A DNA stretch of 64,000 bases from Flavihumibacter petaseus NBRC 106054 (GTDB taxonomy: Bacteria; Bacteroidota; Bacteroidia; Chitinophagales; Chitinophagaceae): NCBI RefSeq assembly GCF_000974785.1, contig NZ_BBWV01000001.1:2281169-2345168 (forward strand), read 5' to 3'. Below are positions 34,773 to 43,933 of the stretch, in pieces (the first letter of the stretch is position 1; every line of letters starts with the position of its first letter). A model generated the notes under the pieces. It worked only from the letters and a program-made list of their open reading frames with translations. It was not told the origin of the DNA and searched no databases. Position numbers and translations under genes: made by a program.

Positions 34773-36116
34773 ATGCGATCTCAATTACTTCATTGGGCAG
34801 TGGTACTGTTGTCCGGTACCATGCTGGCTTCCTGCGGAACCAGCAAAGTCTGGACGAAAACTGCCAACGAACAGTTACTCGGCAAAGAAGGACTTCAGCA
34901 GGCGCACGTAGGGATATGCCTCTACGACGCCGACAAAAACCAGTATGTCTACCGGTACCAGTCTGAAAAATTTTTTGTACCGGCCAGCAATACCAAATTG
35001 ATGGCGTTGTATGCTGGCATGAAACTGCTGGGAGATTCCATTCCGGCAATCCGGTATACAGAAACTGCCGACAGCCTTTACCTGCAACCGACCGGCGACC
35101 CGACTTTCCTGCACCCCGACTATCCCGAACAGCCACTGTTCGACTTTCTGAAAGCAAAAGAGAAAAAGATCGTGATCAGTGACGGTAACTGGCAGGAGAA
35201 AGAATTCGGCTACGGTTGGTCATGGGACGATTTCAACAGTGCCTATATGGCCGAAAGAAGTTCTTTTCCCATTTATGGCAATGTGATCAAATGGACCCAG
35301 GTAAGGGAGAAAACAGACGACGAAAATGGCGAGGCCAAAGAAGACATCTTCGTCTACTCTGAACCGGAAGTGTCCTGGAAACTACGGTTCAATCCGCAGT
35401 CGGGCAATAATTTCTCAGTCATCCGGGAACGCTACGATAATATTTTTCATGTGACGGAAGGAAAGGAAATCCTGCGCAGCCTGGAAATTCCGTTTGTCAC
35501 CAATGGTTTGCTGTCTGCAATGGATCTGCTGAGGGATACGCTGAATAAAACCATTGTATATGTACCTGCCACGAAATCGCGGCCGATGCAAAACGTCGTT
35601 TACTCGCGGAAAGCCGATTCGGTTTTTTCACCGATGATGCACCGCAGCGACAACCTGTTTGCCGAACAATGCCTCCTCATGCTGTCCGATAAACTGCTGG
35701 GCGTCATGAGCACGGGCAAAACGATCGACACGCTGCTGAAATCATGCTTCCAGGGAATGCCGCAGCCGCCGGTATGGGTCGACGGCAGCGGCCTGAGCCG
35801 GTATAACCAGTTCAGCCCGGAAGATTTTGTATGGGTAGTGCGCAAACTCTATGACGATTTCAGCCCGGAAAGGGTAAACTCCATCCTTCCGGCAGGAAAC
35901 GAAGGAACGCTCAGGGGATATTATAAGGAAATTGGTAATAATATACATGCCAAAACAGGCAGCCTCAGCGGCCAACTCGCACTGAGCGGGTTGCTGAAGA
36001 CAAAAAAAGGCAGCCGGTTGTACTTCTCCATTATCGTCAACAACCATACGGGATCAGCCACCGCAGTCAGACGCAGTATGGAAGCCTTTCTGACCAAAGC
36101 GTATGAAACCTATTAG
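34773..36116 (+). CDS. dacB: D-alanyl-D-alanine carboxypeptidase/endopeptidase (PBP4 type, lipoprotein)
   Basis: A 447-residue exported serine peptidase of family S13. The signal ends LASC (Cys21), so it is probably a lipoprotein. Active-site motifs are Ser72-x-x-Lys75 in FVPASNTKLMALY, Ser-x-Asn in HRSDNLFAEQ near residue 290, and Lys-Thr-Gly in HAKTGSLSGQLAL near 393. It trims peptidoglycan side chains or cross-links in the periplasm. It is compact, with a reduced middle domain. It lies between the arginase-fold gene (29 nt) and mutL. Confidence 0.9.
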   Translation: MRSQLLHWAVVLLSGTMLASCGTSKVWTKTANEQLLGKEGLQQAHVGICLYDADKNQYVYRYQSEKFFVPASNTKLMALYAGMKLLGDSIPAIRYTETADSLYLQPTGDPTFLHPDYPEQPLFDFLKAKEKKIVISDGNWQEKEFGYGWSWDDFNSAYMAERSSFPIYGNVIKWTQVREKTDDENGEAKEDIFVYSEPEVSWKLRFNPQSGNNFSVIRERYDNIFHVTEGKEILRSLEIPFVTNGLLSAMDLLRDTLNKTIVYVPATKSRPMQNVVYSRKADSVFSPMMHRSDNLFAEQCLLMLSDKLLGVMSTGKTIDTLLKSCFQGMPQPPVWVDGSGLSRYNQFSPEDFVWVVRKLYDDFSPERVNSILPAGNEGTLRGYYKEIGNNIHAKTGSLSGQLALSGLLKTKKGSRLYFSIIVNNHTGSATAVRRSMEAFLTKAYETY

Positions 36117-36132
36117 TCTGACGGGGCTGCCG

Positions 36133-36140
36133 TATTTTTG
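36133..36140 (+). promoter_or_regulatory. Promoter -7 box TATTTTTG for mutL
   Basis: Exact TAnnTTTG. It overlaps the first possible TTG start (36138), which therefore cannot be used from this promoter. The next TTG, at 36159, lies 18 nt after the box. Confidence 0.6.
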
Positions 36141-36158
36141 CAACAGAAAAATCAGACT

Positions 36159-38006
36159 TTGGGAGATAGCATACAACTGTTACCGGATCATATAGCTAAC
36201 CAGATCGCAGCAGGGGAAGTGATTCAACGGCCTGCCAGCGCAGTAAAAGAGCTGCTGGAGAATTCCGTTGACGCCGGTGCAACCGAGATCAGGCTGATCG
36301 TTGCGGATGCCGGCAAGTCATTGATCCAGGTGGCCGACAACGGGAAGGGGATGAGTGAAACTGACGCCCGCCTTTGTTTCGAAAGACATGCTACTTCAAA
36401 AATCAGTCAGATTGACGATCTTTTTCATATTCAGACCATGGGTTTCCGGGGCGAAGCGCTGGCCAGTGTGGCAGCCGTGGCACAGGTCGATCTCAAAACC
36501 CGCAGGGCTGCAGATGAAGCAGGCACCCATATAGAAATAGAGAACAGCATGGTCGTATTACAGGAACCCTGTGCCATGGCGCAGGGAACCAGTATTGCCA
36601 TGAAAAACCTTTTTTTCAATATCCCTGCCCGACGCAACTTTCTGAAAAGCAATGCTGCAGAAATGCGGCATATCATCGATGAGTTCATCCGGGTGGCGAT
36701 GGCTTTTCCACAACTCTTTTTTTCCCTGTCCCATAACGGACAAAACGTATTTCACCTGGACAAAGGTTCCCTGAAACAGCGGATCGTACAGGTGCTCGGA
36801 AACCAGTACAACGCGAAGCTGGTTCCGGTACAGGAACAAACAGACTACCTCAATATCCAGGGATTCATCGGCAAGCCGGAAGCGGCCAAAAAGACCCGCG
36901 GTGACCAGTTCTTTTTTGTCAACAACCGCTTTATCCGAAGCGCCTACCTCCACCACGCAGTGATGCAGGCCTTCCAGGATCTGATTCCCGCAGATGCATT
37001 TCCCACATATGTATTGTTCATTGACCTTCAACCCGACCAGATCGATGTAAACGTGCATCCCACGAAGCAGGAAATCAAGTTCGAGGATGAGAAGATCGTA
37101 TATGCCTTTGTACAGGCAGCCGTAAAACATGCGCTCGCGCAATTCAGCATCATGCCATCGCTGGAATTCGACATTGATTCAGGTATCCAGCAGCTGGATG
37201 CAGTAGCCAAGCCCTTTACACCGCAACAACAGGATGCAGCCCGTGACTCAGGCCTCTTCCGCAGTTTTACCCAACAGCACCAGGCACATTTTATCGAAAA
37301 ACAACCCGCTTCAGGGAATACTGCAGGCAACACGTCCGGCATGCAGGACTGGAAAAGCCTGCTCAGCTCCACCGAAACAGAAAGTACTGTAAGCGCATTC
37401 GACTGGGAGCTGCCCAAAAAGAAATGGGAGCTGGCTGAAAATGCCGGTCTGCTGCAACTTGAGTCGCAATACCTCATTGCGCCACTCCTGAAAGGTTGCC
37501 TGCTGATTCATCAGCAACTCGCCCATGAGCGCGTGCTGTATGAAAGATATGCCGCTGCCGTGGCCGGCAGGCAAATGCCTTCCCAGCAAACTATGTTCCC
37601 GGTGACCATCGACCTCTCTGCGGCCGACAGCGCCCTTCTGACTGAAATGCTGGCCGACCTGCAATTGCTGGGTTACGGCATCGAACCGTTTGGCACAAAC
37701 GCTTTTATCATACAGGGAACACCTGCTGACCTGTTCCAGGGAAATGAAAAAGCCGCTATCGAAGCATTACTCGAACAATACAAGCATTTCAATACCGATG
37801 TCAAATTTTCCCGAAGGGAAAAACTGATCCGTTCACTCGCTGCACAACACGCCATCAAACGGGGCACCGCCTTGTCCATAACCGAAATGCGACAGCTGGC
37901 AGAAGACCTCCTCCGCTGCGCCACACCGAATATTACACCCGGAGGACAACCGACTTTTATTGAATTTACCAGCGACTATCTCTTCCGCCTGTTTGATGCG
38001 AGATAG
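36159..38006 (+). CDS. mutL: DNA mismatch repair protein MutL
   Basis: A 615-residue mismatch repair ATPase. The GHKL domain is clear: HIANQIAAGEVIQRPASAVK, ELLENSVDAGATEI, ADNGKGMSE, RHATSKI and GFRGEALASVAAVA. The linker (about 330-420) is Gln/Ser rich, and the C-terminal dimerisation domain holds SRREKLIRSLAAQHAIKRGT and CRATPN-like CATPNITPGGQPTFIEF. The endonuclease motif DQHAAxER appears altered: QQLAHERVLYER occupies that place, so the nicking activity is doubtful. Initiation is TTG at 36159; no ATG is available near the N-terminus. GH3/hydrolase follows after 33 nt. Confidence 0.93.
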   Translation: MGDSIQLLPDHIANQIAAGEVIQRPASAVKELLENSVDAGATEIRLIVADAGKSLIQVADNGKGMSETDARLCFERHATSKISQIDDLFHIQTMGFRGEALASVAAVAQVDLKTRRAADEAGTHIEIENSMVVLQEPCAMAQGTSIAMKNLFFNIPARRNFLKSNAAEMRHIIDEFIRVAMAFPQLFFSLSHNGQNVFHLDKGSLKQRIVQVLGNQYNAKLVPVQEQTDYLNIQGFIGKPEAAKKTRGDQFFFVNNRFIRSAYLHHAVMQAFQDLIPADAFPTYVLFIDLQPDQIDVNVHPTKQEIKFEDEKIVYAFVQAAVKHALAQFSIMPSLEFDIDSGIQQLDAVAKPFTPQQQDAARDSGLFRSFTQQHQAHFIEKQPASGNTAGNTSGMQDWKSLLSSTETESTVSAFDWELPKKKWELAENAGLLQLESQYLIAPLLKGCLLIHQQLAHERVLYERYAAAVAGRQMPSQQTMFPVTIDLSAADSALLTEMLADLQLLGYGIEPFGTNAFIIQGTPADLFQGNEKAAIEALLEQYKHFNTDVKFSRREKLIRSLAAQHAIKRGTALSITEMRQLAEDLLRCATPNITPGGQPTFIEFTSDYLFRLFDAR

Positions 38007-38039
38007 AGTTATCTTCATTCCTACAAAGGAAGGAAGCAC

Positions 38040-40952
38040 ATGAAAAAACTCGGGTTAGTGGCCGTCGCGGCTTTGCTGTTGCTAACAGCCAAAGCGCAGG
38101 ATGCGCAGGCAGACAAATGGGTGGACAGCGTTTTTAAATCATTGTCAGCGGATCAGAAAATTGCGCAACTGATGATCATCAGGATGTCTACGCTGAAAGA
38201 AGGCAAACCATTCTTCTACGACAGCCTGGTTACCGCGATGGTGAACAAGTACAATGTCGGCGGCATCTGTCTGTTCCAGGGTGGCCCGCTCCAACAGGCG
38301 AAAAGCATCAACTTTCTTCAGTCAATAGCGAAAACACCATTGCTCGTTACGGTAGATGGCGAATGGGGACTGGGCATGCGTTTCGACAGTGTCAGGGCAT
38401 TGCCACGCCAGATGACACTTGGCGCAACCAGCAATCCTTCCCTTGTTTACGATTATGGAAAACTGGTGGCTGACCAATGCCGCCGCATAGGCATCCAGGT
38501 GAACTACGCACCCGTAGTAGACATCAACAATAATCCTGACAACCCGGTGATCAATGACAGGTCTTTCGGGGAAGATAAAATGAAGGTCGCCGCACTCGGT
38601 ATACAATACATGAAAGGATTGCAGGACAATGGTGTAATGGCCTGCGCCAAACATTTTCCCGGACACGGCGATGTAGCCGTCGACTCCCATTATGACCTGC
38701 CGGTTATCCGTAAATCACGTGCGGCACTTGATTCCCTGGAACTGTATCCCTTCAGGCAGATCTTTAAAGCAGGTGTGGGCAGTGTAATGATCGCACACCT
38801 CGCAATTCCAGCGATCGACAGTACCACGAACCGGCCAACTTCCATTTCCCGTAATGCCGTAACAGGACTTTTACAGGATGAACTTCATTTTAAGGGACTG
38901 AGTTTTACAGATGCGCTGGAAATGCAGGGCGTCGCCAAATATTACCCCGATGGTGAAGCATCTGCACAATCGCTGATCGCTGGCAACGACCTGCTTTGCC
39001 TTCCCGGTGATGTGGCAGATGGCATTGCCAAAATCAAAAAAGCCATCCGGAAGAAAAAACTGAGCTGGGATGATATCAATATCAAAGTAAAAAAAATGCT
39101 CTATGCAAAATATGCCTATGGCCTCAGCCAGATCAAACCGATTGATCTTCACCAGCTCACAGATGACCTGAACAGTGGTACTGACCGGATGCGCCGCCGC
39201 GTTGCTGAAGAGTCCGTCACCCTCCTGCGCAATGAACACAGCCTGTTTCCCTATCCCGCAACAGGACGCACCAGCCGGAGGGTCGCCTACATTGGCATTG
39301 GCCTGAAAGCCGACAACCGTTTCGCTGAAAGATTGCGGAACGATTACAATGCCCACACCTACTATTTTGACTATACACTTGACTCCGCGAGAGCCAACGC
39401 CCTGATCGCCCTGATTCAGAACCGTTACGACATGATCATTCTGGGTGTACACGGATACGAACGGCGGCCGGCGCGGAATTTCGGTATCAGCAATGCAGCG
39501 ATTTACCTGATTCAGTCCCTGGAGAAACAGGAGCAGGTGGCCAGCATCTATTTCGGCAACCCCTATGCGATCCGCTTCAACTGCAGCAGCAAGGTATTGG
39601 TTGCCGCTTATGAAGATGATCCCATTACCCAGGAAACCGTAGCTGATTTTATCAACGGAAAAATACCCGCCCGGGGCAGACTGCCGGTGACGGTTTGTCC
39701 TGAACTGACCTTCGGATCAGGCATCGTCTCCAACCGGCTTCTGGCGGAAACCTGGCCAGGCAATGTGGGTATGGATCACAATAAATTGCAGGAGATCGAT
39801 ACGATCTGTCTCCAGGCGATCAGGGAAAAAGCACTCCCCGGTTGCGTGGTGCTGGTAGCGAAGGAAGGGAAGATCGTTTATGAACAGGCTTTCGGTCAGT
39901 ATGCATACACCGATTCCACACCAGTAACCACCGAAACAATCTACGACCTGGCATCGCTCACGAAAGTAATGGCCACAACGTTGTCGCTGATGAAATTGTA
40001 TGATGATGGAAAGCTGGATCTTGACAAAACGCTGGGAGATTATCTGTCCTGGACACAGGGAACAGACAAAGCCCGGCTTCCTATCCGGGAAGTCCTGCTG
40101 CACCAGGCTGGCCTGAATGCGTTTATTCCCTTTTATAAGGAGACTATTGATCCTGCAGACGGTGTGCCGCTGGGCAACCTGTATGCCAATAAGAAAGAAG
40201 GCGCATTTACTGTACGGGTAGCTGAAAACATGTACCTCCGGCAGGATTATGAAGATACCCTTTACCAGCGGATACTGAAAAGCGCCCTGGGGCCGGAGGG
40301 CAAATATGTATACAGCGACAATGATTTTATTTTGCTGGGTAAAGTGGTGGAGGCCATCAGTGGAAAATCGCTGGATCAATATGTGCGGGAGACTTTCTAT
40401 GAGCCGCTTCAGCTGAGTCATACGGGATTCAGGCCCTGGGAGCGTTTTCCGAAAAACTTTATGGCGCCTACAGAAAATGAGCCGGTATTCCGCCGCCAGT
40501 TGCTGCAGGGAGATGTTCATGATCCCGGTGCGGCAATGTTTGGTGGCGTGGCCGGGCATGCAGGGTTGTTCAGCGATGCCTATGAACTGGCCGTTCTGGG
40601 GCAATTGCTGCTGAACAACGGAACCATAAACGGCATGAGCTTTTACAAACCGTCAACTGTGGCGTTGTTCACCGCCTATAGCAGCAATATCAGCCGGCGG
40701 GGACTCGGCTTCGACAAACCCGAAAAGGACAATGCAACACGAAAAGAACCCTATCCGTCACTTTCGGTTTCCCCTGAAACCTACGGACATACCGGGTTTA
40801 CCGGTACCTGTATCTGGATGGATCCCCGTTACAACCTGACGTACATCTTTCTGGGCAACCGGGTAAACAATAATGGCGATCCGAATAAATTCGGGCGGAT
40901 GAACGTCCGGCCGCGGATCCAGGAAGTTATTTACAATGCCATGTCAAAATAA
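38040..40952 (+). CDS. GH3 glycosidase fused to a serine hydrolase (beta-lactamase fold)
   Basis: A 970-residue secreted fusion. After a signal peptide (ends TAKAQ) comes a family 3 glycoside hydrolase (about 25-370) with the NagZ-type AKHFPGHGDVAVDSHYDLP and the nucleophile region GLSFTDALEMQG; this suggests beta-N-acetylglucosaminidase activity on peptidoglycan. A GH3 C-terminal domain (about 385-570) follows. The last 375 residues are a class C beta-lactamase/esterase-like domain with Ser639-x-x-Lys642 (SLTKV), a Tyr motif in YSDNDFILLG and HTGFTGT at 917. The pair joins sugar and peptide or ester cleavage in one exported chain. The fusion recurs in Bacteroidota. Confidence 0.9.
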   Translation: MKKLGLVAVAALLLLTAKAQDAQADKWVDSVFKSLSADQKIAQLMIIRMSTLKEGKPFFYDSLVTAMVNKYNVGGICLFQGGPLQQAKSINFLQSIAKTPLLVTVDGEWGLGMRFDSVRALPRQMTLGATSNPSLVYDYGKLVADQCRRIGIQVNYAPVVDINNNPDNPVINDRSFGEDKMKVAALGIQYMKGLQDNGVMACAKHFPGHGDVAVDSHYDLPVIRKSRAALDSLELYPFRQIFKAGVGSVMIAHLAIPAIDSTTNRPTSISRNAVTGLLQDELHFKGLSFTDALEMQGVAKYYPDGEASAQSLIAGNDLLCLPGDVADGIAKIKKAIRKKKLSWDDINIKVKKMLYAKYAYGLSQIKPIDLHQLTDDLNSGTDRMRRRVAEESVTLLRNEHSLFPYPATGRTSRRVAYIGIGLKADNRFAERLRNDYNAHTYYFDYTLDSARANALIALIQNRYDMIILGVHGYERRPARNFGISNAAIYLIQSLEKQEQVASIYFGNPYAIRFNCSSKVLVAAYEDDPITQETVADFINGKIPARGRLPVTVCPELTFGSGIVSNRLLAETWPGNVGMDHNKLQEIDTICLQAIREKALPGCVVLVAKEGKIVYEQAFGQYAYTDSTPVTTETIYDLASLTKVMATTLSLMKLYDDGKLDLDKTLGDYLSWTQGTDKARLPIREVLLHQAGLNAFIPFYKETIDPADGVPLGNLYANKKEGAFTVRVAENMYLRQDYEDTLYQRILKSALGPEGKYVYSDNDFILLGKVVEAISGKSLDQYVRETFYEPLQLSHTGFRPWERFPKNFMAPTENEPVFRRQLLQGDVHDPGAAMFGGVAGHAGLFSDAYELAVLGQLLLNNGTINGMSFYKPSTVALFTAYSSNISRRGLGFDKPEKDNATRKEPYPSLSVSPETYGHTGFTGTCIWMDPRYNLTYIFLGNRVNNNGDPNKFGRMNVRPRIQEVIYNAMSK

Positions 40953-40980
40953 CCTTGGATCACCTGCCACCGCGGAGTTC

Positions 40981-41012
40981 AACTCCTAAACAACTAAACT
41001 CCTAAACAACTA
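40981..41012. repeat. Two tandem copies of a 16-bp unit
   Basis: The unit AACTCCTAAACAACTA occurs twice without mismatch (40981-40996 and 40997-41012). The preceding 13 bases GGAGTTCAACTCC (40974-40986) form a short palindrome. It lies between the GH3 gene and the enolase promoter. Confidence 0.9.
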
Positions 41013-41028
41013 AACAGTAAAACTTCCC

Positions 41029-41036
41029 TAATTTCG
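41029..41036 (+). promoter_or_regulatory. Possible promoter -7 box TAATTTCG for eno
   Basis: One mismatch to TAnnTTTG. It would give a leader of roughly 45 nt to the ATG at 41085. Confidence 0.4.
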
Positions 41037-41066
41037 CTTCCGCTTGCTGTGCACACACATATCTAA

Positions 41067-42374
<1,308 letters not shown>

Positions 42375-42383
42375 ATATCCGGC

Positions 42384-42707
42384 ATGGCATCTTCGATCAT
42401 CGAAAAAATCCCTCCGATCTGCAGGAACAAGTACTTTTTATGTACAGTTGTCTTCGCAGTCTGGATGGTCTTTTTCGATGATCGGGATATCATCACAACG
42501 CATTTCCGGTACAAGAAAGAACTCCACGATCTCGAAAAAAGCAAAGCATACTACCTGGATCAGATCGCTGAAACAAAGCAGGAGCTTTCCAAACTTCAGT
42601 CAGATCCGGCACTACTGGAAAAATATGCACGTGAAAAGTACCGGATGAAAAGGGATAATGAAGATCTCTATATTGTTGCACCCCCCCGTCCCACAGAAAA
42701 AAAGTAG
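42384..42707 (+). CDS. Septum formation initiator family protein (FtsB/DivIC-like)
   Basis: A 107-residue single-pass membrane protein: short basic N-terminus, a transmembrane helix (about residues 17-31, FLCTVVFAVWMVFFD), then a coiled coil of some 45 residues (LHDLEKSKAYYLDQIAETKQ and on) and a KYAREKYRMKRDNEDLYIV tail, which matches the DivIC/FtsB signature in which YARE-type residues follow the coil. It acts in the divisome at the septum. The eno-ftsB neighbourhood is widely conserved. Its stop codon lies in the loop of an A/T hairpin. Confidence 0.88.
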   Translation: MASSIIEKIPPICRNKYFLCTVVFAVWMVFFDDRDIITTHFRYKKELHDLEKSKAYYLDQIAETKQELSKLQSDPALLEKYAREKYRMKRDNEDLYIVAPPRPTEKK

Positions 42708-42720
42708 ATTTTTTTTCTGT
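42693..42720 (+). terminator. A/T hairpin around the stop codon of the FtsB-like gene
   Basis: ACAG plus seven A (42693-42703) can pair with a T run plus CTGT (42710-42720). The TAG stop (42705-42707) lies in the loop. It may act as a weak terminator or a 3' stabiliser. Confidence 0.4.
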
Positions 42721-42812
42721 TAAGGCAATATTAACCAACCCTCACCGTTTAGAAACATGGACGAAACCCCGGACTGGACCCCGGGAATTACTGGACAATA
42801 AATGGTTTGCAC

Positions 42813-43043
42813 ATGTCAATCTTTACAACAGAAGATTTACTTCTCTATTATTACAAAGAAACTTCTCCCGAACAAAACACCGCGATTGAAGCTGCAATGA
42901 AGCAGGACTGGGACCTCAAAGAAACTTATGAGGTTTTGGTAGAATCACTGAAAGCCCTGGAACATCCCCTTGAAACTCCTCGTACTGAGGTGGTTCTCAA
43001 TGTGTTGAACTATGCGCGCGAAGCTGCCGAAGCAACTTCATGA
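42813..43043 (+). CDS. Small hypothetical protein
   Basis: A 76-residue acidic, helical, soluble protein with no signal or membrane segment. It starts MSIFTTEDLLLYYYKETSPE and includes DWDLKETYEVLVESLKALEH. The short helix followed by a predicted second helix resembles the N-terminal part of some Bacteroidota anti-sigma-like proteins (a tail of the form LLLYYYxET), but no zinc ligands are present. A TTG at 42807 is a second possible start. Its TGA overlaps the nth ATG in an ATGA arrangement, so it is probably expressed as nth's leader gene. Confidence 0.68.
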   Translation: MSIFTTEDLLLYYYKETSPEQNTAIEAAMKQDWDLKETYEVLVESLKALEHPLETPRTEVVLNVLNYAREAAEATS

Positions 43044-43711
43044 CCGTTAAGGAGCGTTACCGGAAAGTAATCGACTATTTTTTAGCACATGCCCCCGAAG
43101 CTGAGACGGAACTGTTTTACGACAACCCGTTCCAGCTTTTGGTGGCTGTTGTGCTTTCTGCCCAATGCACCGACAAACGGGTAAACCTGACCACCCCCGC
43201 ACTGTTTGATCGTTTTCCTGATGCAGAAACACTGGCCCAGGCCAGTCCCGATGACGTATTACCTTATATTAAGAGTATTTCTTATCCCAATAATAAAGCC
43301 CGCCACCTGTCGGGATTGGGAAAGATGCTGGTGGACGATTTTGGCGGCCAGGTTCCCATGACAGTAGATGAACTGGTCAGACTACCGGGTGTGGGCCGAA
43401 AAACTGCTAATGTTATTACTTCAGTAATTGACGCCCAGCCCAATATGGCCGTGGATACCCATGTTTTCAGGGTTTCTGACAGAATCGGCCTCACTACCAA
43501 TGCAAAAACGCCACTGGCCGCTGAGAAACAGTTACTGAAACATTTGCCCACCGGCCTGGTACATAAGGCACATCACTGGCTGATCCTCCATGGCCGGTAC
43601 GTCTGCACTGCCAGATCCCCGCAATGCGAAATCTGTGGTTTACGATCGGTCTGCCGGTTTTACAGCAGGCTCCCTGAAATTCCATCAAGCAAAAACCCTC
43701 GTGGTAAATAG
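43040..43711 (+). CDS. nth: Endonuclease III
   Basis: A 223-residue DNA glycosylase/AP lyase that removes oxidised pyrimidines. The helix-hairpin-helix is LVRLPGVGRKTANVI with the catalytic Lys, and the catalytic Asp lies in MAVDTHVFRVSDRIGL. Four cysteines for a [4Fe-4S] cluster are in CTARSPQCEICGLRSVC with the normal 6-2-5 spacing. Full length, with a short basic C-terminal tail. It is coupled to the small upstream gene and followed by a structured hairpin. Confidence 0.95.
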   Translation: MTVKERYRKVIDYFLAHAPEAETELFYDNPFQLLVAVVLSAQCTDKRVNLTTPALFDRFPDAETLAQASPDDVLPYIKSISYPNNKARHLSGLGKMLVDDFGGQVPMTVDELVRLPGVGRKTANVITSVIDAQPNMAVDTHVFRVSDRIGLTTNAKTPLAAEKQLLKHLPTGLVHKAHHWLILHGRYVCTARSPQCEICGLRSVCRFYSRLPEIPSSKNPRGK

Positions 43712-43756
43712 GTAGAAAGCCTTTTCTGATCGGGAAAAGAGGGCAATATTTCTACC
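43711..43756. other. Long nested hairpin immediately after nth
   Basis: Outer 8-bp stem (43711-43718 with 43749-43756), then a GC pair block (43719-43720 with 43743-43744), then an inner 6-bp stem (43721-43726 with 43734-43739). It begins at the last base of the nth stop. There is no T tract, so simple intrinsic termination is unlikely. Confidence 0.55.
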
Positions 43757-43933
43757 GGCAAAATCTGTCCATTCATCGAAGAGCTTTTTTTACGGAGGTT
43801 GATAATCAACGCATTAATATCCACCGTGATTCTACGATCGTGAATTTTCATGGGCATTTACTTTGCCCCGCTGCATAAACGGTAATATTTTTCGTTTTAG
43901 TTACAGCCCGATCCGCATTCTATTAAAACGAAA

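Noticed and set aside
39717..40604. 295-codon minus-strand frame in the GH3/hydrolase gene
   Set aside because: Antisense shadow of a complete catalytic domain.
43799..43809. TTGATAATCAA palindrome before the L,D-transpeptidase gene
   Set aside because: Too short to call an operator without a second copy or a known regulator.
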